Origin: Salvelinus alpinus
Lineage: Eukaryota > Chordata > Actinopteri > Salmoniformes > Salmonidae
Reading direction: 5' to 3'
Length of the DNA stretch: 64,000 nucleotides
NCBI RefSeq assembly: GCF_045679555.1
Contig: NC_092091.1
Span: 18,908,072 to 18,972,071 of the forward strand
The notes below the pieces were generated by a model. It made no database searches. It had not been told where the DNA came from and saw nothing but the letters and a program-made list of their open reading frames with translations. A program made the translations under genes and the position numbers. Shown here piece after piece: positions 56,533 through 64,000 of this stretch. Within the stretch, counting starts at the first letter, position 1, and each line of letters begins with the position of its first letter.

Positions 56533-57111
56533 CATGTGTGCTCACATTTATGTCTGTGTAAGTTTGTTTGTGTGTGGAGGTATAGAAGGGGCATTCCTGT
56601 TTGGCCTGGTTGTGTAGCTGGCATCCTAACCCACTATAATTAATCACCAGAGGATTAGAGTCCAGCCTCGGCCAGCTCTCCCCTCTTCTCAGCTCCACTA
56701 GGAGAGCACTTTCAGCTAGTCACACACGACTGCCCAGCCAAACGTACACAGGCACTGCAAAACACCCACCCACACTGCTGCACTAGTCCATCCTACAGCC
56801 TACATCCGTCTCTGCTAAGAGATGAGAAGAGCCAACAGCAGGCCATGTCTGGAAAATCCGGGGTTGGACTGAAAAAAACATGGAACTAAAGTGGTATTCA
56901 GACAGGATTGGTTTTACTGGGGGAGGTCAGGTAATGTAATTATGTGGATGAGCAAAAAAAACACAACCGTAGTTTTAGTCCCGGCCGAATCTGCTATGTC
57001 GGTAATTTTTTCATGGCAGGAGAGGAACAATTCTAGCCAGAAATAATCTACTGTTTTTTGGCAAGCTCATATTTCATATGAATGGCCTAGATTTATCAAC
57101 TTTCACAGTGA
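56533..57111. other. No gene seen; possible old repeat
   Basis: 56880-57100 (CCGGCCGAATCTGCTATGTC, TTTTTTCATGGCAGGAGAGG) is repeat-like. No ends found. Confidence 0.35.
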
Positions 57112-60077
57112 TGATAAGATGGTGCCGGAGGACAAGGCTGACGTTTTAGGTTTTCCTTACCAATTGTGTTTTTTATTTTTTTCATTTCTTTACAACTAAT
57201 TTAACTTATTTTGTACATAATGTTGCTGCAACCGTCTCTTATGACCGAAAATAACTAATGGGCATCAGAACTACGATTATTCACCACGGGCTGGCAGAAT
57301 CATTTTTTTCCTTTTAATGAGTCCGACGAGCTCGACGTGAATGATATACTGCTCTCCCGGGAACAGGCCCAGATCCCCATCATTTGTGTGAAGGGAAGGC
57401 GGAGAAAAAGGGGCCAGAGGGCGATTTGCCTTCGGAGAATTCGTAGGCGATCGAATAAACCCCCACTTCCCTCCATTCTGCTAGCAAACGTGCAACCTTA
57501 GGAAAATAAATTCGATGACCTACGCGGAAGATTAAACTACCAACGGGACATTCAAAAGTGTATCTTATGCTTCACGGAGTTGTGGCTGAACGACAACATT
57601 ATCAACATGCAGCTGTCTGGTTATACGCTGTATCGGCAGGACAGAACAGCGGCGTCTGGTGAGACGAGGGGCGGCAGACTATGTATTTTTGTAAATAACA
57701 GCTGGTGCATGAAATTTAAGGAAGTCTCTAAGGTTTTGCTCGCCTGAGGTAGAGTATCTCATGTTAAGCTGTAGACCACACTATCTACCGAGAGAGTTTT
57801 CATCTGTATTTTTCATAGCTGTCTACATACCACCAGAGACTGATGCTGGCACTAAGACCGCACTGAATGAGCTGAATCCGGTATAAGCAAATAGGAAAAT
57901 GCTCACCCAGAGGTGGTGCTCCTAGTAGCCGTGGACTTTAATTCAGCGAAACTTAAATCCGTCGTACCAAATTTCTAGCAGGATGTTAAATGTGCAACGA
58001 GAGGGGAAAAAAACTCTGGACCACCTTTACTCCACACAGAGAGACGCATACAAAGCTTTCCCTCGCACTCCATTTGGCAAATCTGAACATAATTCTATCC
58101 TCCTGATTCCTGCTTACAAACAAAAATTAAAGCAGGAAACACCAGTGACTCGATCAATCAAAAAGTGGTCAGATAAAGCAGATGCTAAGCTACAGGACTG
58201 TTTTGCTAGCACAGGGATTATGTTCCGGGATTGAGGAGTACACCACATCAGTCATTTGCGTCATCAATAAGTGCATCGATGGCGTGAACCCACAGTGACC
58301 GTACTTACATACCCCAACCAGAAACCATGGACTATAGGCAACATCCGCACTGAGCTAAAGGGTAAAGCTGCCACCTTCAAGGAGCAGGACTCTAACCCGG
58401 AAGCTTATAAGAAATCCCTCTATGCCCTCCGATGAACCATCAAACAGGAAAAGCATCAAAACATGACTAAGATCGAATCGTACTACACCAGCTCTGATGC
58501 TCGTCAGTTGTGACAGGGCTTGCAAACCATTAGACTACAAAGGGAAGCACAGCCGAGAGCTGCCCAGTGACACGAGCCTAACAGACGAGTTAAACTACTT
58601 CTATGCTCGCTTCGAGGCAAATAACACTGAAACATGCATGAGAGCATCAGCTGTTCCGGAAGACTGTGTGATCACGCACTCCACAGCCGATGTGAGTAAG
58701 ACCTTTAAACAGGTCAACATTCACAAGGCCGCTGGGCCAGACGGATTACCAGGACGTACCAGGAGCATGCGCTGACCAACTGGTAAGTGTCTTCACAAAC
58801 ATTTTTCAACCTGTCCCTGTCCGAGTCTGTAATACCAACATGTTTTAAGCGGATCACCATAGTGTCTGTGCCCAAGAACACCAAGGTAACCTGCCTAAAT
58901 GACTACCGACCCGTAGCACTCACATCTGTAGCCAAGAAGTGCTTTGAAAGGCTGGTCATGGCTCACATCAACACCATTATCCCAGAAACCCTAGACCCAC
59001 TCCAATTTGCATACCGCCTTAACAGATCCACCGATGATGCAATCTCTATTGCACTCCACACCTGGACAGAAGGAACACCTATGTGAGAGTGCTATTCATT
59101 GAATACAGCTCAGCATTCAACACCATAGTGCCCTCAATGCTCATCACTAAGCTAAGGACCCTGGGACCTGGACTTGGTCCTGGACTTCCTGATAGGCCGC
59201 CCCCAGATGGTAAGGGTAGGTAACAACACATCTGCACTGCTTATCCTCAACACAGGGGCCCCTCGGGGGTGCGTGCTCAGGACCCTCCTGTACTCCCTGT
59301 TCACTCATGACTGCAAGGGCAGGCACGACTCCAACACCATCATTAAGTTTGCAGATGACACAACGGGTAGGCCTGATCAACGACGAGACTGCCTATAGGG
59401 AGGAGGTCAGAGACCTGGCCATGTGGTGTCAGGACAAGAACTTCTCTCTCAACATGATCAAGACAAAGGAGATGATTGTGGACTACAGGAAAAAGAGGAC
59501 TGCGCATGCCCCCATTCTCATCGACGAGGCTGTAGTGGAGCAGGTTGAGAGCTTCAAGCACACCAAGACCGTCGTGAAGAGGGCATGAAAAAAACTGTTC
59601 CCCCTCAGGAGACTGAAATGATTTGGCATGGGTCCTCAGATCCTCAAACGGGTCTACAGCTGCACCATCGAGAGAATCCTAACTGGTTGCATCACTGCCT
59701 GGTACGGCAACTGCTCGGCCTCCGACCGCAAGGCACTACAGAGGGGTGATGTACGACCCAGTACATCACTGGGGCCAAACTTCCTGCCATCTGTACCTCT
59801 ACACCAGGCGGTGTCAGAGGAAGGCCCTAAAAATTGTCAGACTCCAGCCACCCTAGTCATAAACTGTTCTCTCTGCTACCGCACGGCAAGCAGTACCCGG
59901 AGCGCCAAGTCTACGTCCAAGAGGCTTCTAAACAGCTTCTACCCCCAAGCCATAAGACTCCTGAACATCTAATAAAATGCCTACCCAGACTATTTGCATT
60001 GCCCCACCCCTTTTACACCGCTGCTACTCTCTGTTATCATCTATGCATAGTCACTTTAATAACTCTACCAACATGTA

Positions 60078-61682
60078 CAGTGGGGCAAAAAAGTATTTAG
60101 TCAGCCACCAATTGTGCAAGGTCTCCCACTTAAAAAGATGAGAGAGGCCTGTAATTTTCATCATAGGTACACTTCTACTATGACAGACAAAATGAGGAAA
60201 AAAAATCCAGGAAATCCACATTGTAGGATTTTTAATGAATTTATTTGCAAATTATGGTGGAAAATAAGTATTTGGTCACCTACAAACAAGCAAGATTTCT
60301 GGCTCTCACAGACCTGTAACTTCTTCTTTAAGAGGCTCCTCTGTCCTCCACTCGTTACCTGTATTAATGGCACCTGTTTGAACTTGTTATCAGTATAAAA
60401 GACACCTGTCCACAACCTCAAACAGTCACACTCCAAACTCCACTATGGCCAAGACCAAAGAGCTGTCAAAGGACACCAGAAACAAAATTGTAGACCTGCA
60501 CCAGGCTGGGAAGACTGAATCTGCAATAGGTAAGCAGCTTGGTTTGAAGAAATCAACTGTGGGAGCAATTATTAGGAAATGGAAGACATACAAGACCACT
60601 GATAATCTCCCTCGATCTGGGGCTCCACGCAAGATCTCACCCCGTGGGGTCAAAATGATCACAAGAACGGTGAGCAAAAATCCCAGAACCACACGAGAGG
60701 ACCTAGTGAATGACCTGCAGAGAGCTGGGACCAAAGTAACAAAGCCTACCATCAGTAACACACTACGCCGCCAGGGACTCAAATCCTGCAGTGCCAGACG
60801 TGTCCCCCTGATTAAGCCAGTACATGTCCAGGCCCGTCTGAAGTTTGCTAGAGAGCATTTGGATGATCCAGAAGAAGATTGGGAGAATGTCATATGGTCA
60901 GATGAAACCAAAATATAACTTTTTGGTAAAAACTCAACTCGTCGTGTTTGAAGGACAAAGAATGCTGAGTTGCATCCAAAGAACACCATACCTACTGTGA
61001 AGCATGGGGGTGGAAACGTCATGCTTTGGGGCTGTTTTTCTGCAAAGGGACCAGGACGACTGATCCGTGTAAAGGAAAGAATGAATGGGGCCATGTATCG
61101 TGAGATTTTGAGTGAAAACCTCCTTCCATCAGCAAGGGCATTGAAGATGAAACGTGGCTGGGTCTTTCAGCATGACAATGATCCCAAACACACCGCCCGG
61201 GCAATGAAGGAGTGGCTTCGTAAGAAGCATTTCAAGGTCCTGGAGTGGCCTAGCCAGTCTCCAGATCTCAACCCCATAGAAAATCTTTGGAGGGAGTTGA
61301 ACGTCCGTGTTGCCCAGCAACAGCCCCAAAACATCACTGCTCTAGAGGAGATCTGCATGGAGGAATGGGCCAAAATACCAGCAACAGTGTGTGAAAACCT
61401 TGTGAAGACTTACAGAAAACGTTTGACCTCTGTCATTGCCAACAAAGGGTATATAACAAAGTATTGAGAAACTTTTGTTATTGACCAAATACTTATTTTC
61501 CACCATAATTTGCAAATAAATTCATAAAAAATCCTACAATGTGATTTTCTGGATTTTTTCCCCCTCATTTTGTCTGTCATAGTTGAAGTGTACCTATGAT
61601 GAAAATTACAGGCCTCTCTCATCTTTTTAAGTGGGAGAACTTGCACAATTGGTGGCTGACTAAATACTTTTTTGCCCCACTG
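60078..61682 (+). mobile_element. Tc1-D2 type transposon, complete, 201-bp terminal inverted repeats
   Basis: 1605 bp from CAGTGGGGCAAAAAAGTATT to AATACTTTTTTGCCCCACTG, flanked by TA (60076-60077, 61683-61684). Terminal repeats 60078-60278 and 61482-61682 are inverted copies with few differences by eye. Inserted in the LINE 3' UTR between ACCAACATG and CATATTACCTC. The best preserved transposon in the window. Confidence 0.96.
60445..61467 (+). pseudogene. Tc1-D2 transposase, full length except for two in-frame stops
   Basis: One frame of 341 codons runs from ATG 60445 ([20 protein letters not shown]) to TGA 61465-61467 (..NKGYITKY). The only disruptions seen are TAA at 60916-60918, immediately after WSDETKI where relatives have Glu (GAA), and TGA at 60949-60951, where relatives have Trp (TGG). 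Domains: first helix-turn-helix about residues 1-60 ([20 protein letters not shown]), GRPR-like NLS region ([12 protein letters not shown]), second helix-turn-helix to about 110, catalytic core with WSDET (about 153), [11 protein letters not shown] (about 241) and [11 protein letters not shown] (about 275), all intact. Length matches active Tc1 transposases of about 340 residues. Both changes are single-base. Compared with other copies here it is young. Confidence 0.95.
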
Positions 61683-61860
61683 TACATATTACCTCAACTA
61701 ACCGGTGCCCCCGCACATTGGCTCTGTACCGGCACCCCCCTGTGTATAGTCTTGCTATTGTTATTTTACTGCTGCTCTTTAATTACTTGTTACTTTTATT
61801 TCTTATTCTTACTCACATTTTCTGCCAATGAATTGGACTTGAATTGCCAAATGTGTCAGT

Positions 61861-62265
61861 TTAATTAAATGTTCAATAAAAAAAGTATTGTGCCTAGGGT
61901 TATTTAATGAAACTTTTGCTGTAGATGTAGGCAATAGATCACAATGCAAGGCATCCCCGATTCCCCGCTGAGCTAAACTTTTTCACTTTCTCATCCATAA
62001 CGCATCTCAAGTTGATGTGGGGTGCGCTGTTCAGCAGCTGACATCAGCAGGATTGGGCAATAGTGTGTGATTAGAATGCGCCCCCTCGAGCATCCCATTG
62101 GTTCCTGCATAGATGCCCCCCCATCGAGCACGCCATCATCATGCTTGTGTGACACTCTTGATATTCTGGAATCCCCCTGATTGTCTTTGCGGTTTAAAAT
62201 GTGGGTCAAACGGGATATAAAAGTATTATGAGTTTCAGGGGCAAAGGACACTTTCTGCTGGTGTC
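61861..62265. other. No gene seen
   Basis: The antisense frame 62251-61991 has no recognised domain. Confidence 0.4.
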
Positions 62266-62455
62266 CTAGCTAGCTACCTGTGTCGCTCCCGCCTGCTTTG
62301 TACCAGAGGCCTAGCTAGCTACCTGTGTCGCTCCCGCCTGCTTTGTACCAGAGGCCTAGCTAGCTACCTGTGTCGCTCCCGCCTGCTTTGTACCAGAGGC
62401 CTAGCTAGCTACCTGTGTCGCTCCCGCCTGCTTTGTACCAGAGGCCTAGCTAGCT
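62266..62455 (+). repeat. 45-bp tandem repeat, four identical units plus 10 bp
   Basis: CTAGCTAGCTACCTGTGTCG + CTCCCGCCTGCTTTGTACCA + GAGGC, starting at 62266, 62311, 62356 and 62401. No differences seen between the full units. Confidence 0.97.
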
Positions 62456-62798
62456 TTACAGCCTAGCACGAGTTATCAGTGTAGCTTATTAATGGCTCGA
62501 CATGATGTTGAATATATTCATGCCTAGAATAACAAACTCCAGGTTTCTGTCATAAGATTCAATTGAATATTTAAAAAAACTGATTGGGCAGTTTGGAAAC
62601 TATTCCCATGTAAATTGTTCTCTGGAATAACACACATGCTGGGGTAATATTTACATAACCAATGTAGTAATTCTAGTCACTTCCGAATAGGGTTTAAGAT
62701 GATAAACAGACAAGCATTACAGTAATGTACCTGCTCGCTCATGTATACGTACTGTACATGCATAAACACAAACGCACCGATCAGTAGTGGGCACAGGC
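62456..62798. other. No gene seen
   Basis: AT-rich, non-repetitive. Confidence 0.4.
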
Positions 62799-62936
62799 AG
62801 GCAGGTCTCCTCAGCTAGCATCACCTGAACACCCCCTCTTTTCTCCATGTCTGGTTGTCAACAGGCAGGTCTCCTCAGCTAGCATCACCTGAACACCCCC
62901 TCTTTTCTCCATGTCTGGTTGTCAACAGGCAGGTCT
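62799..62936 (+). repeat. 64-bp perfect tandem duplication
   Basis: AGGCAGGTCTCCTCAGCTAG... unit at 62799-62862 is repeated exactly at 62863-62926, followed by a 10-bp partial copy. Confidence 0.97.
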
Positions 62937-63717
62937 AATAATGGTTTCACCATGGACCATTTCCCCAGCATCTGTCTCAACTCACACATCAACTCGTCTG
63001 AAACCACAGCACATCCTCTACCACCTCCTCCTCTCCCTCTTTCCCCTCTCCTAGTTGTTTCACGCACACCTTCATACATTGTCTGCTCCTCCTCCCCCTC
63101 TCCCTCTCCTAGCCGTCACGGCCACTGAGCGATTTCCTCTCACTGGGAGGCTCCTCAATGTCTCTCTCTCTGTGTCAAACGAGGCTCTTATTTAGGCTCA
63201 TTAAATGTTTCCAAGAGAATAGGAAATCAATGGTCCATACCGGTGTGGGAACTTTTCTATTAATTTAATTTCCCCCTTTTTCTGTTTGCTCATCTTTATC
63301 CTCTCTCTCATGATTTCTTTCTTTCTAAATTGCCCTCTCTCTGCTACATTACTGACATTGGGGGACTAGAAGGAAAGGTGGAGACTGTTGCTTTTAGAAG
63401 AGATCTCCCTCTCCCATGTGACAGGCACCATGGAGTGGAGCTGTCCAGCGTCTTACAGAAGACTTTACCACTCTCCACACGATCACAAACAACGTCAACC
63501 GACTGTTCTAGCTCTGTTTTCAGAGTCTGTTGTTGTGGGTTCGGACTTAAACTAAGTTTGGGAGGAACGTGAGGGAGGAAATGAATGATAATAATTTTGG
63601 AAGAGGTAGTACAATTTCAGAAAACACTCCCACACCCTGGTTGCTTTCTCTGCCTGCTTCTCTCTCTACCTTACTCACACTCTCTAGGCGATCTCCCCTC
63701 TATCTATCTACACTATA
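62937..63717. other. No gene seen
   Basis: CT-rich 63010-63130 and 63290-63345. Short frames only. Confidence 0.4.
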
Positions 63718-64000
63718 CAGTTGAAGTTGGAAGTTTACATACACTTAGGTTGGAGTCATTAAAACTCGTTTTTCAACCACTCCACAAATGTCTTGTTAAC
63801 AAACTATAGTTTTTGCAAGTCGGTTAGGACATCGACTTTGTGCATGACACAAGTAATTTTTCAACAATTGTTTACAGACAGATTATTTAACTTATAACTC
63901 ACCGTATCACAATTACAGTTAGTATATGTAAACTTCTGACTAAGTTGACTGTGCCTTTAAACAGCTTGGGAAATTCCAGAAAATAATGTCATGGCTTTAG
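63718..64000 (+). mobile_element. Sleeping Beauty-type Tc1 transposon, 5' terminal region, cut by window edge
   Basis: CAGTTGAAGTTGGAAGTTTA starts at 63718 after TA (63716-63717). GGAGTCATTAAAACTCGTTT, GCATGACACAAGTAATTTTT and TGTTTACAGACAGATTATTT follow, as in the left inverted repeat of this family, then leader sequence GACTGTGCCTTTAAACAGCT. The transposase would start beyond the window. The inner direct repeat (63921-63940) is present in inverted orientation. Confidence 0.93.

Larger units (their letters stand above)
57112..61860 (+). mobile_element. Long LINE copy (FADD-family), near full span, split by Tc1-D2
   Basis: Starts GATGGTGCCGGAGGACAAGG. The endonuclease-side sequence is degenerate at 57300-57950 (LCFTELWLNDNIINMQLSGY-like at about 57565). 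Then 57983-58234 (YKQKLKQETPVTRSIKKWSD), 58497-58775 (LPSDTSLTDELNYFYARFEA, VNIHKAAGPDGLPG), 58787-59086 ([40 protein letters not shown]), 59174-59398 ([29 protein letters not shown] with FADD at 59348-59359) and 59628-59972 (ILTGCITAWYGNCSASDRKA, FYPQAIRLLNI). The 3' UTR continues on both sides of the Tc1 (59973-60077 and 61685-61830: CTCAACTAACCGGTGCCCCC). Many frameshifts; dead. Confidence 0.9.

Noticed and set aside
60426..61094. 222-codon minus-strand frame
   Set aside because: Antisense shadow of the Tc1-D2 transposase, whose sense frame has clear HTH and DDE motifs.

Overview
This window is eukaryotic, repeat-dense DNA from a teleost, most likely a salmonid (Salmo, Oncorhynchus or Salvelinus type). 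The evidence is the repeat spectrum: several Tc1 subfamilies including a Sleeping Beauty-type one, APE-type LINEs sharing one 3' tail, tRNA-derived SINEs, fold-back repeats and long minisatellites. No sign of a prokaryotic genome was seen. I could not assemble any host protein-coding gene or host RNA gene. Almost every long open frame is a decayed transposase or reverse transcriptase, its antisense shadow, or low-complexity DNA. The non-repeat stretches look like intergenic or large-intron sequence. Family names and consensus comparisons rest on recognition, without database searches.

Layout: 1-2328 is a Tc1-A element, cut by the window edge and split by a Sleeping Beauty (SB)-type element at 450-2026. 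It sits against LINE debris reaching about 2815. 3035-3185 is a LINE 3' tail. 5530-6390 is a terminal-inverted-repeat element carrying a TTAGGG-rich array and a tRNA-like piece. 6424-7093 is a rearranged Tc1-B. 7446-7665 is a SINE. 10076-13017 is a Tc1-A split by a Tc1-B. 16545-18480 is a LINE split by a solo LTR. 18796-22830 is a second LINE family on the minus strand, split by a TTAA-flanked MITE. 23196-24749 is another Tc1-A. 25900-28817 is a LINE carrying a 2.35-kb inverted-repeat Tc1/LINE chimera. 32557-33462 is a 43-bp minisatellite. 34228-35630 is Tc1-C. 37325-37860 is a SINE followed by a 24-bp array. 39142-40746 is Tc1-D. 42923-44488 is a non-autonomous hAT. 44993-46119 is Tc1-E. 46492-48812 holds fold-back MITEs and a 35-bp array. 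51399-53727 is an autonomous-type but dead hAT with an intron. 53860-54885 is a LINE fragment and 54947-56530 another SB-type element. 57112-61860 is a long LINE copy split by a Tc1-D2 copy that carries only two nonsense codons. 63718-64000 is the start of another SB-type element.

How it fits together: the window records successive transposition. Target duplications (TA, TTAA, 5 bp, 8 bp) mark most insertions and order them: LINEs and Tc1-A first, then Tc1-B, SB-type, solo LTR, MITE and Tc1-D. All transposase genes are disabled by frameshifts, stops, deletions or loss of catalytic Asp. The strongest candidates for something unusual are the palindromic Tc1/LINE chimera (26358-28708), the SB terminus with an inverted inner direct repeat (63921-63940), the Tc1-B copy whose two halves face opposite ways (6424-7093), and the terminal-inverted-repeat element with telomere-like and tRNA-like cargo (5530-6390).
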